From contig CAJTPR010000001.1 of the NCBI GenBank assembly GCA_910578275.1, positions 310,001 to 374,000 of the forward strand: a DNA stretch of 64,000 nucleotides, in the 5' to 3' direction. The DNA is from an uncultured Bacteroidales bacterium (lineage in GTDB: Bacteria > Bacteroidota > Bacteroidia > Bacteroidales > P3). A program made the position numbers and the translations under genes. The notes below the pieces were generated by a model. That model had not been told where the DNA came from. It did not search any database and was given only the letters and a program-made list of their open reading frames with translations. Positions 9,907 through 20,671 of this stretch are shown piece by piece (position 1 is the stretch's first letter; each line of letters begins with the position of its first letter).

Positions 9907-12900
9907 TTAGTCCGCTTGGATGTTATAAGCCTGGAAAACGGTCGCCATGCGGTCGCTCATTTCCTGCAAGCCGTAGATGTCGGCAAAATACTTGACCGAA
10001 CCCAGCACGTCCACCGCTTCCTGGGTTTCGGATTGCAGGCTGCGACGGTATTTGGGCGGAAAACTCATGTAGTAGCGCAGGTTCTGTTCATACCCCTCGG
10101 CGATGCGCCGCAAGACGTCCTCTCCCTTTTCCTTTTCGCCGCAAAGCATATAGGCCTGTGCGTAAATGAGCATGTTGCGGTTGAACGCGAGCACTTCGTC
10201 GGGGAAAAAGAAGATGCCCTTGTCCAAGGCCTTTACCGCCGAGTCCTGCTTTCGTTCGGCGATAAGTCCCATGGCCAACGTGGCATATTGGTGACGCGCC
10301 TGTTCGCTCCAGGAACGGGTCTCGGGATCCAACTCCGATTTGCCGGTATTGATTTCCCCCCATTCGAACCGGTTCACGAGCAAGTCGTAGGTACGATCCA
10401 CATTCATGCCGTTGGTACGGGAATCGAGGGCGTGACGGTTATCGTTGCGGAAAGGCACGAAGCGATAGACCATGCCTTCCATCTGCGACTGGGCCAGACT
10501 GGGGAGATAATCCTGATGACCGTAAGGACTCACGAAGCAGACAGGGCGATCTTCCAGGTTGTTGGCGATGATGTCCAGCATCACCAACTGCGACTTGTTG
10601 ATGTTCCTGCCGTTGAGTTTCCATACGAGCGACTCGGGCATCCTGCTCACTTGTTCTGGCGTGAAAAGGCCGCCGGCGAGCATCTTTTCCTTGTCGATGG
10701 TGAGTTTGATCGAGGAAGAGGGAAAGAAGGAAATCCTTTCGCCCGAAGCGTCCATGAGCTTGGTGGAAGGATTGTCGGAATTGACGAAATCCAGCAATTG
10801 GCGGAGTTCCACGGGTTGCGGTATCTTGTTCTCGACATACACGCCCTCGTTCTTCCCGCCGCCGTAGTTCCTTGCGTCCAGACTGAAACGGAACGGTTCG
10901 GATTCATAAACCTTGCGGTACAACGGCTGAATGAGCCATGAACTGTTGGCAAGGATACTGTTGACCAGACGTATGTCGGGACGTATGCCTTCCACATGCT
11001 GGCAATACCACATGGGATAGGTGTCGTTGTCGCCGTCGGAAACCAAAATCGCGTCGGGCGGACAGGACAGCATCATGTTGCGGCCGAAATCCCGGGCGGA
11101 AGTACGATGCGAACGGTCGTGGTCGTCCCAGCCCTGCCGGCCCATCAACACGGGAACGGCAAACAGGCAGACCACGCCCACGGCGGCGTAGGAAAGGCCG
11201 CGGACAAGCGTCGTCTTGCCTTTCAGGAAACGTTGCAGGGCCTGTCCGATACCCGCCACGCCCAAGCCTATCCAGATGGCGAAAGCATAAAACGAACCCA
11301 CCGAGGCGTAATCCCTTTCACGAGGTTCGGTCGAAGGCTGGTTCAAGTAGAGGATGATCGCCAAGCCTGTCATGAAGAACAGGAGGAATACCACGAACGT
11401 ATCCTTGGGCGCATAGCGGTATTGGAAGAACAAGCCTATCAACCCCAAAATCAATGGCAGGAAGAAGAACGTGTTGCGGGCGGGATTTTCGGCCAGATAG
11501 CGCGGCAGGTCGTCTTGCGGGCCGAGACGCATCCGGTCGATGAACTTGATGCCGCTGATCCAGTTGCCGTGCAAGACGTCCACCGAACCGTCGGGATTGA
11601 AACCGCGACCCATGATGTCGTTTTGACGTCCCACGAAATTCCACATGAAATAACGACCGTACATCCACCCTATCTGATACTTCCACAAGAAGCGGAGATT
11701 CTGCCCCAACGTGGGACGATGCGTACCGTCGTTGCCGCTCCAGATCTTGTTATAGGTCACGCAAGGACGACCGCCGCTTTCCATGTTGGAGTGGATACGC
11801 GGGAAAAGGCCGCAATAGGCCGGGTCGTACGTGAGTTTCTGCGAGGAATAGCCCGCCCGTTCGTATCGTCCCGTGCTGTCGTCGCGCACGTACTGGGGAT
11901 TTGCCGGATCCACGGCCGTCAGCCGGGCATTGTAGTATTGTCCGTAAAGGAAAGGTACCGAGCCGTATTGGTCGCGGTTGAGGTAGGAAAGCAGGCTGAT
12001 GGCGTTCTTGACCTCCCCCTGGTTGAGAGGCACGTTGGCATTGGCGCGAATGACGAGAATCAGGAACGTGGAATAGCCGATAAGCAGGAAAACCAGGCAA
12101 AGGAAGGCCGTATGCAAGACGACCCGCTGTTTCTTGTGCGCGTACCACAGACCGTAGGCCAAGGCCGCGGCAAGCAGGACGAAGAAGAAAGCGCTTCCGA
12201 CATTGAACGGCAGATGCAGGCCGTTGACGAAAAACAACTCGAAATAGCCGGCCAGTTTCACCGTCCAGGGAATGACGCCCCACAGCGTGAGACCGAGCAA
12301 CAGGAACGAAATCAGAAGAGAAATCCAGAAACGCCTTTTGGTTGGCTTGTATTTCTTATAATAGACCACGAACACGATGGCGGGAATCACCAGCAAGTTC
12401 AACAGGTGGACTCCGATGGCAAGGCCTATCATGAATGCGATGAGCACGAGCCAGCGCAGGTTATGAGGCCGGTCGGCCACGGCTTCCCACTTGAGGATGC
12501 ACCAGAAAGTCACAGCCGTGAAGAAAGAGGACATCGCATACACTTCGCCTTCCACCGCGCTGAACCAGAACGAATCGCTGAACGTGTAAGCCAACGCGCC
12601 CACCACGCCCGAGGCGAAGACAAGCAGGCTTTGCGCCCAATCCGGAGACCATGTATCGTAATCAGGGGCGTCGGAAGCCAACACGGGACGGCGCGAACCT
12701 TGCTTCTTGACCGAGAAAGAGAAACGATAGACGAGTTTCCTGCCTATCATGGTAATGGACCAGAACAGGAAAAGTATCGTGAAACTGCTGCAAAGCGCGG
12801 ACATCACGTTTACCATGAACCCTGTCTTGGCCGGATCCCCGAACGCCAAGAGGCCGAACAAGCCGCCCAGCAACTGAAAAGTGGGTGCTCCGGGAGGGTG

Positions 12901-13047
12901 TCCTACCATGAGCTTGCTGGCGGTCGAGATATACTCGCCGCAATCCCACCAACTGGCCGCCTTTTCGGCCGTACCGACGAAAACCGCCGTGGCGACCGCC
13001 CATACCGACCATCCTACGAGATTGTTCCAAAACTTGTACTTACGCAT
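9907..13047 (-). CDS. DUF2723 family membrane protein, GT-C type glycosyltransferase, copy B
   Basis: Paralogue of the adjacent gene, about 1046 residues from the ATG at 13045-13047 (protein start MRKYKFWNNLVGW). A longer open frame reaches 13302, but this start aligns with the start of copy A and lies downstream of a perfect -7 element, so I prefer it. It has the same WWDCGEYIS and GHPPGAPTF motifs, the same multi-helix N-terminal half and the same NQPSTEPRERDYA loop as copy A. A ~25-residue Arg/Ser-rich insertion (KKQGSRRPVLASD) is seen only here. First gene of the operon; tandem duplication is the simplest origin. Function as for copy A. Confidence 0.9.
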   Translation of the reverse strand: MRKYKFWNNLVGWSVWAVATAVFVGTAEKAASWWDCGEYISTASKLMVGHPPGAPTFQLLGGLFGLLAFGDPAKTGFMVNVMSALCSSFTILFLFWSITMIGRKLVYRFSFSVKKQGSRRPVLASDAPDYDTWSPDWAQSLLVFASGVVGALAYTFSDSFWFSAVEGEVYAMSSFFTAVTFWCILKWEAVADRPHNLRWLVLIAFMIGLAIGVHLLNLLVIPAIVFVVYYKKYKPTKRRFWISLLISFLLLGLTLWGVIPWTVKLAGYFELFFVNGLHLPFNVGSAFFFVLLAAALAYGLWYAHKKQRVVLHTAFLCLVFLLIGYSTFLILVIRANANVPLNQGEVKNAISLLSYLNRDQYGSVPFLYGQYYNARLTAVDPANPQYVRDDSTGRYERAGYSSQKLTYDPAYCGLFPRIHSNMESGGRPCVTYNKIWSGNDGTHRPTLGQNLRFLWKYQIGWMYGRYFMWNFVGRQNDIMGRGFNPDGSVDVLHGNWISGIKFIDRMRLGPQDDLPRYLAENPARNTFFFLPLILGLIGLFFQYRYAPKDTFVVFLLFFMTGLAIILYLNQPSTEPRERDYASVGSFYAFAIWIGLGVAGIGQALQRFLKGKTTLVRGLSYAAVGVVCLFAVPVLMGRQGWDDHDRSHRTSARDFGRNMMLSCPPDAILVSDGDNDTYPMWYCQHVEGIRPDIRLVNSILANSSWLIQPLYRKVYESEPFRFSLDARNYGGGKNEGVYVENKIPQPVELRQLLDFVNSDNPSTKLMDASGERISFFPSSSIKLTIDKEKMLAGGLFTPEQVSRMPESLVWKLNGRNINKSQLVMLDIIANNLEDRPVCFVSPYGHQDYLPSLAQSQMEGMVYRFVPFRNDNRHALDSRTNGMNVDRTYDLLVNRFEWGEINTGKSELDPETRSWSEQARHQYATLAMGLIAERKQDSAVKALDKGIFFFPDEVLAFNRNMLIYAQAYMLCGEKEKGEDVLRRIAEGYEQNLRYYMSFPPKYRRSLQSETQEAVDVLGSVKYFADIYGLQEMSDRMATVFQAYNIQAD

Positions 13048-13143
13048 ATCTTGAAAGGATTTTCGCAAGACCATGCAAGCCGGAAGCCAGAGGCCGAACG
13101 GGGTCGGCTTATGCCGAGGCAAAGCCTGTCTTCGCGCAAGTTG

Positions 13144-13151
13144 CAAAGATA
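13144..13151 (-). promoter_or_regulatory. -7 promoter element for the DUF2723 operon
   Basis: On the minus strand this reads TATCTTTG, a perfect TAnnTTTG match, about 97 bases upstream of the chosen start at 13047 in the divergent gap with sufS. Confidence 0.6.
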
Positions 13152-13188
13152 GCAAATTGCCGTGGTTTTCGGCTATCGGATATTTTCT

Positions 13189-13196
13189 TATATTCG
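13189..13196 (+). promoter_or_regulatory. Possible -7 promoter element for sufS
   Basis: TATATTCG matches TAnnTTTG except one base, and lies 59 bases before the sufS ATG. A T-rich GGTTTTC about 19-20 bases upstream may serve as the -33 region. Confidence 0.4.
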
Positions 13197-13255
13197 CAGC
13201 CCGCCGGACGATGCAGGCGCCCCGCCCCGTCTTGTCCGGCACACTTGAAACAGAC

Positions 13256-14461
13256 ATGCACGACATCAGGCGACAATTTCCTTTGCTGGACCGGAAGATC
13301 AACGGAAATCCCTTGGTTTATCTGGACAACGCCGCCACCACGCAGAAACCGCGCGCGGTGACGGACGCCATGCTCGACTATTACAGGAACATCAACAGCA
13401 ACATCCACCGGGGCGTGCACCATTTGAGCCAGCTGGCCACCTCCGCCTTCGAAGAAAGCCGCCAGAGGGTAATGAAGTTCATGGGGGCGGCGCAACACGA
13501 ACAAATCATATTCACCCGGGGCACCACCGAGGCGGTCAACCTGGTGGCGAACGGTTTTCGCGATTTCCTGAAAAAGGGCGACCGCGTGCTGGTTACCATT
13601 GCCGACCACCATTCCAATTTCGTTCCTTGGCAACAGGCCTGCCTGCGAAGCGGGGCGACATTCGACATCATGCCCGTGGAAGAAGACGGCACTTTCGACT
13701 TGGAACTCTTCGGACGCAAATTGTCGCAAGGCCCGAAAATGGTGGCCTTTCCCCATATCTCGAACGTCCTGGGGATCGAGAATCCCGTCAAGGAAATGAC
13801 GGCCATGGCCCATGCCTGCGGAGCGGCCGTATTGGTGGACGGCGCACAAGGCATCGCCCACTGCCCGGTGGACGTCGCCGACCTGGATTGCGACTTCTAT
13901 TGCTGGTCGGCGCACAAGATTTACGGACCTACCGGCATCGGCGTGCTCTACGGCAAACGGGAATGGCTGGAAAAACTGCCCCCATACCAGTTCGGCGGGG
14001 AAATGATAGAGGAAGTGGAGCTGGAACGGACCACTTTCGCCGCCTTGCCTTTCAAATTCGAAGCAGGTACTCCGGCCATCGCCGAAGGATTCGCCCTGAA
14101 ACCCGCCTTGGATTTCGTGCAGGGCGTAGGTTTCGACAACTTGCGCGAACACGAATCGGAATTGACCCGCATGGCCTTGGACGGCCTCGGCCGGATAAAG
14201 GGATTGAGGATATACGGAAAGGGCGAAGGTCATTCGGGCGTGGTCTCGTTCAACCTGGACGGAGCCTACCACTACGACGTGGGCGTGATACTCGACCAAC
14301 TGGGCATAGCCGTAAGGACCGGGCATCATTGCGCCCAGCCGCTCATGAAGCATCTGGGCGTACAGGGTTGCGTCCGCGCAAGCTTCGCCGCGTATAATAC
14401 CGGCGAGGAAGTGGAACGCCTGGTCGCCGGCGTGAAAAAGGCCGCGGAAATGCTTGTCTGA
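13256..14461 (+). CDS. sufS: Cysteine desulfurase SufS
   Basis: About 401 residues from the ATG at 13256, the usual length for group II cysteine desulfurases. An upstream open extension is rejected because homology begins at DIRRQFPLLDRKI. The PLP-binding lysine is Lys221 in SAHKIYGPTG. The catalytic cysteine is Cys359 in RTGHHCAQP, the sequence typical of SufS rather than IscS. The enzyme removes sulfur from L-cysteine for Fe-S cluster assembly, passing it to SufE, whose gene lies far away here at 54227. The other suf genes are not in the window. Divergent from the DUF2723 operon, with a subtilase gene 24 bases downstream that may share its transcript. Confidence 0.95.
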   Translation: MHDIRRQFPLLDRKINGNPLVYLDNAATTQKPRAVTDAMLDYYRNINSNIHRGVHHLSQLATSAFEESRQRVMKFMGAAQHEQIIFTRGTTEAVNLVANGFRDFLKKGDRVLVTIADHHSNFVPWQQACLRSGATFDIMPVEEDGTFDLELFGRKLSQGPKMVAFPHISNVLGIENPVKEMTAMAHACGAAVLVDGAQGIAHCPVDVADLDCDFYCWSAHKIYGPTGIGVLYGKREWLEKLPPYQFGGEMIEEVELERTTFAALPFKFEAGTPAIAEGFALKPALDFVQGVGFDNLREHESELTRMALDGLGRIKGLRIYGKGEGHSGVVSFNLDGAYHYDVGVILDQLGIAVRTGHHCAQPLMKHLGVQGCVRASFAAYNTGEEVERLVAGVKKAAEMLV

Positions 14462-14485
14462 AAATTTCAAAAACATCATAAGACA

Positions 14486-16660
14486 ATGAATTTTTTCAAG
14501 AAACTTGTCATTCTGGCTCTCGGTGCGGGATTTCTCTATCCTGCCTCCTTGCCGGCACAAGAGTATCTGGACAACGCGTTATATGTGAAGTTCAAGGAAA
14601 GTTCTTCCGTAAGCGCGAAGAAATTCCGGCGGGACATGGTACCCATCGAATCCCTGAACCTGAAGATTTCGGAAAAGAAAATGAAACAGAACGGATTCCA
14701 CCGCGAAGCCCGTTCGTTGAACCTGTTCGACGACTCGTTCCTGGATCGCACCTTCCAGATTCATTTCGACAGCACGGTAAACATCGACAAGGTGATCCGC
14801 CTGTTGGAAAGCGACCCCGGCGTGGAATTGGTGGAACGTGTTCCCGTATTCAAGTTGTTCTCGTCCGGACCTGCCGCCCAGTCCGTAGTTCCGCAAGATC
14901 CTTACTATCCGGCTTATAACGGAATAGAATACCTCTGGTACCTGAAAATGATCAATGCCGAGGGCGCATGGGCGCTGCAAAAGGGCATCCCGTCCATCAA
15001 GGCGGCCGTGGTGGACGGCGCCGTATGGGGCGAGCACGCGGATCTGGGAATACCTTCCGAATTCCAGTACAATGCCTTCCGAATGAGGGAGGGCAACTCA
15101 TCCCCGGAATACGATGACCAGGATGGCCGATGCACGACCCTTTACGACCCCGATCCCAACGTGGATCCTTGTCCTCCCTATACCTGGTCGCACGGAACCC
15201 ATTGCGCCGGAGTGGTGGGAGCAAAGAACGACAACAACGAAGGCATCGCCTCCTTGGCTTCGGGCGTGACACTGCTCGGAGTGGCGGCCACCACGGCCCA
15301 ATATGCAGGATTCGTGATTGCAGGATATGAAGGTATCCGTTGGGCCGCCGCCAACGGCGCGAAAGTGATCAGTTGCTCCTGGGGTGGAGAGACAGGCGGC
15401 ACCGACGTAGGCCAAGCCATACTCAAAGCCTGTTACGACAAAGACATTACCATCGTGGCGGCCGCAGGCAACTCGAACGTCGACTACTCGGGAGATCCCG
15501 CCTCTTCGATGTATGTGCTTACCGTAGGTTCGGTAGACGAGAACAAGGCGAAATCCTACTTCTCGAACTATGGAAACTGGGTGGACATACTGGCTCCCGG
15601 CGGGAAATCCAATACCGGCAACAAAAGCGTGGGCATATTCAGCACCACGTACTGCAAAAACCAAAGCCTGCGCCTGAACAAGGAAATCGACGATTTCAAC
15701 GACGCCTATTACGATGAGATGCAAGGAACCTCCATGGCCACGCCGTTGGTGGCGTCCCTGTGCGCGTTGATGCTTTCGGCCGATTCCACGCTCACTCCGG
15801 CACAAATCAAGGACATACTGCAAAATACATCCCATCCCGCGACAGGATACCACTTCACGCCGCTGGCCGGCATCATCGATGCCGAAGCCGCCATCAAGGC
15901 CGTGAAAGAAGCAAGGTACGACGCGCCGGTGGAGAATCTCGCCATCGAGAAAATAGATTTCGACACGGTATGGCTCAAATGGAACGAACCCGCGAACCAT
16001 ACGCATGAAATATTGGGCTATCGTATTTTCAGGAACGGGAAAATCATCGATTCCTGCACGCCGCAGCCCCGTTTCGCGGACTATCCGGCTCCCAACGGAA
16101 AGAACTACTACATGGTTTCCGTCGTGTACAAGGACGGGGTCTTCTCGCCTCGCATGGAAATAAGGGCCGTAACGCCCGACTTGTTCACGATAACCACCAT
16201 CACGGCTCCCCTTGCCGGAGGTACCATCACCGGCGCGGGCAAGTACGGTGCGGGTGCCACATGCACGCTCAATGCCGTTCCCAACGAGGGCTACACGTTC
16301 GTTCGCTGGAGACGCAAAGGCACCAGCGGCACCATATCGACCAATCCCGAATACAGTTTCAGGGTTACGGAAAACCAAACCTACACGGCCGTCTTTGAAC
16401 AAGGAACAGCCAACGAACAAGCCGGCGACCAGGATTTCTCGATCACGCCCAATCCCGCCAAGGATCATGTGCGGATCACCTGCACGGCCGGAATCCGTCA
16501 GATTTCGATTTGTGACTTGCAGGGTCGCATAATAATGAAAATCAACGTGTCGGACGTGAACGAACATACAGTCGACACGGAAAACCTCGACAACGGCACC
16601 TACATCATCCGCTTGCAGACCGCCAACGGAAACCTGCAACGGAAGTTCGTCAAGATTTAA
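14486..16660 (+). CDS. Secreted S8 (subtilisin-like) serine protease with T9SS sorting domain
   Basis: The 724-residue protein has a signal peptide ending near ASLPAQ (about 25). A propeptide-like region precedes a subtilase domain with catalytic Asp177 (AVVDGAV), His236 (SHGTHCAG) and Ser416 (GTSMATP); AAAGN carries the oxyanion Asn. The Asp motif has DGA where DTG is usual. A fibronectin-like segment follows (about 485-565), then a divergent InlB-type repeat (GYTFVRWRRKG, YTAVFE; about 570-645) and a C-terminal T9SS type A domain (ITPNPAKDHVRI ... GTYIIRL ... FVKI; about 653-724). It should cross the outer membrane through T9SS and act extracellularly or on the cell surface. Substrate unknown. 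Its 3' end overlaps the convergent exonuclease gene by 11 bases. Confidence 0.92.
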   Translation: MNFFKKLVILALGAGFLYPASLPAQEYLDNALYVKFKESSSVSAKKFRRDMVPIESLNLKISEKKMKQNGFHREARSLNLFDDSFLDRTFQIHFDSTVNIDKVIRLLESDPGVELVERVPVFKLFSSGPAAQSVVPQDPYYPAYNGIEYLWYLKMINAEGAWALQKGIPSIKAAVVDGAVWGEHADLGIPSEFQYNAFRMREGNSSPEYDDQDGRCTTLYDPDPNVDPCPPYTWSHGTHCAGVVGAKNDNNEGIASLASGVTLLGVAATTAQYAGFVIAGYEGIRWAAANGAKVISCSWGGETGGTDVGQAILKACYDKDITIVAAAGNSNVDYSGDPASSMYVLTVGSVDENKAKSYFSNYGNWVDILAPGGKSNTGNKSVGIFSTTYCKNQSLRLNKEIDDFNDAYYDEMQGTSMATPLVASLCALMLSADSTLTPAQIKDILQNTSHPATGYHFTPLAGIIDAEAAIKAVKEARYDAPVENLAIEKIDFDTVWLKWNEPANHTHEILGYRIFRNGKIIDSCTPQPRFADYPAPNGKNYYMVSVVYKDGVFSPRMEIRAVTPDLFTITTITAPLAGGTITGAGKYGAGATCTLNAVPNEGYTFVRWRRKGTSGTISTNPEYSFRVTENQTYTAVFEQGTANEQAGDQDFSITPNPAKDHVRITCTAGIRQISICDLQGRIIMKINVSDVNEHTVDTENLDNGTYIIRLQTANGNLQRKFVKI

Positions 16661-17471
16661 ATGAACGGAGCCTGATCTCAGTCAGGACTTTCTTTGTATA
16701 GAGGGGGAAGTCGGCCTTCTGGACCCAATCGTAGTACGAGGGTTCGCAATGGAAGACTTCCTCCACTTTTTTTCCCTTGTGCTTGCCGAAACCGAACACT
16801 TCCGCCCCATCCTTGTCGTAAACGATGAATCCCGCCAGGTCGGCGCTCTTGTTCTGCGTGGAAAATTCGGCCAACGCGGCCATATCGTTCTTGACGGGAT
16901 GCGAAACGGAGCCGTCCTTGTTGACAAAAGCCGCGTCCTGGTAACGCACGATTTGCGCCTTGAGAACCTCGAACGTGGCACGGGTGTCGGCCAAGGCCGC
17001 ATGCGCGTCCTTCATTTCCTCATCCAAGTACAATTTCACCGCCGCCGCGAGCGTGCGCGGTTCCATCTTATGGTAAATGTTCTGCACGTCGATGGTCCGC
17101 CTGTTTTTCATGTCGAAATCCACCCCTACGCGCAAAAATTCCTCCACCAGGACGGGAACGTCGAACTTGTTGGAATTGAAACCCGCCAAGTCGCTGTTGC
17201 CTATGAACTGGACGATTTTCGGAGCCAAGGCCTTGAACGTGGGTTCCAAGGCCACGTCGGCATCATAGATATGATGTACGGAAGAAGATTCGGGAGGAAT
17301 GGGCATTTCCGGGTTCACGCGCCGGTTGAATTCTTCGACATGTCCGTCGGGAAACGCTTTGAGGATGCCTATTTCCACGATACGGTCGATACCTATCCTC
17401 AATCCGGTGGTTTCCAAATCGAAAACACACAAAGGTCTTGTCAAGTTCAGTTTGAAATCCGATGTTTTCAT
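16650..17471 (-). CDS. DnaQ-like 3'-5' exonuclease (DEDDh) with DUF3820-like tail
   Basis: The 273-residue protein has an N-terminal exonuclease domain with ExoI FDLETTG (Asp18, Glu20), ExoII FNSNKFDVPVL and ExoIII HAALADTRAT. These supply the four acidic residues and the general-base His of DEDDh enzymes. The C-terminal ~60 residues (GFGKHKGKKVEEV, YYDWVQKADFP) resemble the small DUF3820 module often attached to such exonucleases. It could act as a polymerase III epsilon-like proofreading subunit or a stand-alone nuclease; the alpha subunit gene is not here. It starts 6 bases after the dihydrouridine synthase stop, so the two probably form an operon. Confidence 0.9.
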   Translation of the reverse strand: MKTSDFKLNLTRPLCVFDLETTGLRIGIDRIVEIGILKAFPDGHVEEFNRRVNPEMPIPPESSSVHHIYDADVALEPTFKALAPKIVQFIGNSDLAGFNSNKFDVPVLVEEFLRVGVDFDMKNRRTIDVQNIYHKMEPRTLAAAVKLYLDEEMKDAHAALADTRATFEVLKAQIVRYQDAAFVNKDGSVSHPVKNDMAALAEFSTQNKSADLAGFIVYDKDGAEVFGFGKHKGKKVEEVFHCEPSYYDWVQKADFPLYTKKVLTEIRLRSFKS

Positions 17472-17477
17472 GATATT

Positions 17478-18434
17478 TCAATAAAATAATCCGTAATCCT
17501 TGCAAACCTGCCTGTATTGCTCCAAGGAAACCGTCCGTTTCACCCGGTCGAACGCGCCGGCAGGCACGAAATGACCCGAAAAACGGCTCCAGAACATTTT
17601 TTGACGTTGCAGGACCGTGCTTTCGGGGATTCCCGACCGCAGGTAATTCTCGAGCAAGGCGGAAACGAAATCCGAGAAAAGTTCCCCCTGTTCCTTTTGC
17701 GTGAATGCGGCTCCGCACAAGAGGCAAGGCAGGAACGGATCGGCTATCACGCCCCGCCCTATCATCACCTGCGAGACATAGGGAAACCGGCCCACGAACC
17801 ACAACGCCTTTTCCACGCCGTCGATGTCGCCGCTGTGCACCAAGGCATGCCGCGAGAGGGATCGCACCTGGTCTATGCTCTCCCAATCCACTGTCCCGCC
17901 ATACAACTGCGTTCCGATACGCGGATGCAGGGCCACGTAACGCAACGGGTAGCGGTTGAGCACCTCCATGACCGGATATATCTCTTCCTTCCCGTAATAC
18001 CCCAGGCGTATCTTGACCGAAATGGCGAGATTCGTGCAGGCGAACGCCTTTTCCAGGAAAGCGTCGATGGCATCCGGAAAAGGCAACAAGCCGCTGCCCC
18101 GTCGTTTGCGGGCCACACGGCTCATGGGACAGCCCAGGTTCCAGTTCACCGAATCGTAACCCATGTCCGACAAGGCCGAAGCCATGGACGGGAACAGTTC
18201 GATCTCGTTGCCCAGAATCTGCGGCTCCACGTCCATCCGATTGTTCCGCGGCCACAAATCGGCCAGATGGGAAGGACTTACCGCCTGCCCGCGCACCAAC
18301 GTCACGAAAGGACTTACCGCCTTGCGCATGCGCGAACAAGGTCCGAAGACCTGCAACCATGCGTTACGGTAGCAATGGTCGGTAATCCCGTCCATCGGGG
18401 CAAGGATCCAGGTGATACGCGAAAGGGACTGCAT
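17478..18434 (-). CDS. tRNA-dihydrouridine synthase (Dus family)
   Basis: The 318-residue protein has a TIM-barrel flavoenzyme pattern: APMDGITD at the FMN-binding N-terminus, EPQILGNE, the catalytic cysteine Cys102 in NLGCPMSRV, VKIRLGYYG, LHPRIGTQLYGG and the phosphate-binding SGDIDG and IGRGVIADP. Dus enzymes reduce specific uridines in tRNA D-loops using FMN and NADPH. The cysteine context is NLGCPM, versus the common NxGCPxx, and the following lysine-rich stretch (VARKRRGSGLL) fits substrate binding. Which tRNA position it modifies cannot be told. Divergent from dnaK across a 174-base gap. Confidence 0.9.
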   Translation of the reverse strand: MQSLSRITWILAPMDGITDHCYRNAWLQVFGPCSRMRKAVSPFVTLVRGQAVSPSHLADLWPRNNRMDVEPQILGNEIELFPSMASALSDMGYDSVNWNLGCPMSRVARKRRGSGLLPFPDAIDAFLEKAFACTNLAISVKIRLGYYGKEEIYPVMEVLNRYPLRYVALHPRIGTQLYGGTVDWESIDQVRSLSRHALVHSGDIDGVEKALWFVGRFPYVSQVMIGRGVIADPFLPCLLCGAAFTQKEQGELFSDFVSALLENYLRSGIPESTVLQRQKMFWSRFSGHFVPAGAFDRVKRTVSLEQYRQVCKDYGLFY

Positions 18435-18516
18435 AGGGCGAAATTACATTATTTTTTGCTCTATTTTGTCATATTTTGACTTTCTGTCTTGGCCGAAAAC
18501 ATCCGAATCTGCCATA

Positions 18517-18528
18517 TTGGCACGCCAA
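18517..18528. promoter_or_regulatory. Inverted repeat upstream of dnaK
   Basis: TTGGC-AC-GCCAA, two perfect 5-base arms around a two-base centre, in the gap between the dus gene and dnaK, six bases upstream of the sigma-54-like site. It could be an operator, or the right half may be chance resemblance to the neighbouring TGGCACG. Confidence 0.35.
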
Positions 18529-18534
18529 GGCGAA

Positions 18535-18549
18535 TGGCACGACCTTTGC
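18535..18549 (+). promoter_or_regulatory. Sigma-54 (RpoN)-type -24/-12 promoter match upstream of dnaK
   Basis: TGGCACG (18535-18541), four bases, TTGC (18546-18549). This matches every specified base of the consensus TGGCACG-N4-TTGC with the required spacing, on the dnaK strand, about 60 bases before the start codon. The overlapping GACCTTTG could instead be a weak primary-sigma -7 element. No bound activator site was identified with confidence. Confidence 0.55.
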
Positions 18550-18608
18550 CGAAGATGTTTCGCGCTTTTGAAATACAAAAGCCGTCAAAAACGAAAAACA
18601 ATACTATC

Positions 18609-20534
<1,926 letters not shown>

Positions 20535-20554
20535 ACGTAGCGAACCTCATAATC

Positions 20555-20590
20555 AAAAGGGGAATGACTCTGCGAGTCATTCCCCTTTTT
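20555..20590. terminator. Bidirectional terminator between dnaK and the ferredoxin gene
   Basis: A 16-bp perfect stem, AAAAGGGGAATGACTC (20555-20570) pairing with 20574-20589, three-base loop, followed by T residues. The A and T flanks make it work on either strand; it ends dnaK and the convergent rimP-nusA-infB-tilS-ferredoxin operon. Confidence 0.93.
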
Positions 20591-20671
20591 CTTTCGTAGG
20601 GCATCCGGCCGCTTTCCCTGCTTGCGGATTCCGCACCTTGCCCCGCGCCGGACGCATCCCGGACGAAAACC

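Noticed and set aside
10996..13152. Plus-strand open frame of 718 codons opposite a DUF2723 gene
   Set aside because: Antisense to the conserved membrane protein gene, with Gln/His/Arg-rich translation and no domains.
13048..13302. N-terminal extension of DUF2723 copy B
   Set aside because: The extra residues lie over the sufS upstream region, lack homology with copy A, and the internal start at 13047 aligns with copy A and lies downstream of a perfect -7 element.
18439..18446. TAATTTCG on the minus strand as a promoter of the dihydrouridine synthase gene
   Set aside because: It lies only five bases from the start codon, which would leave no leader, and no -33 element is visible.
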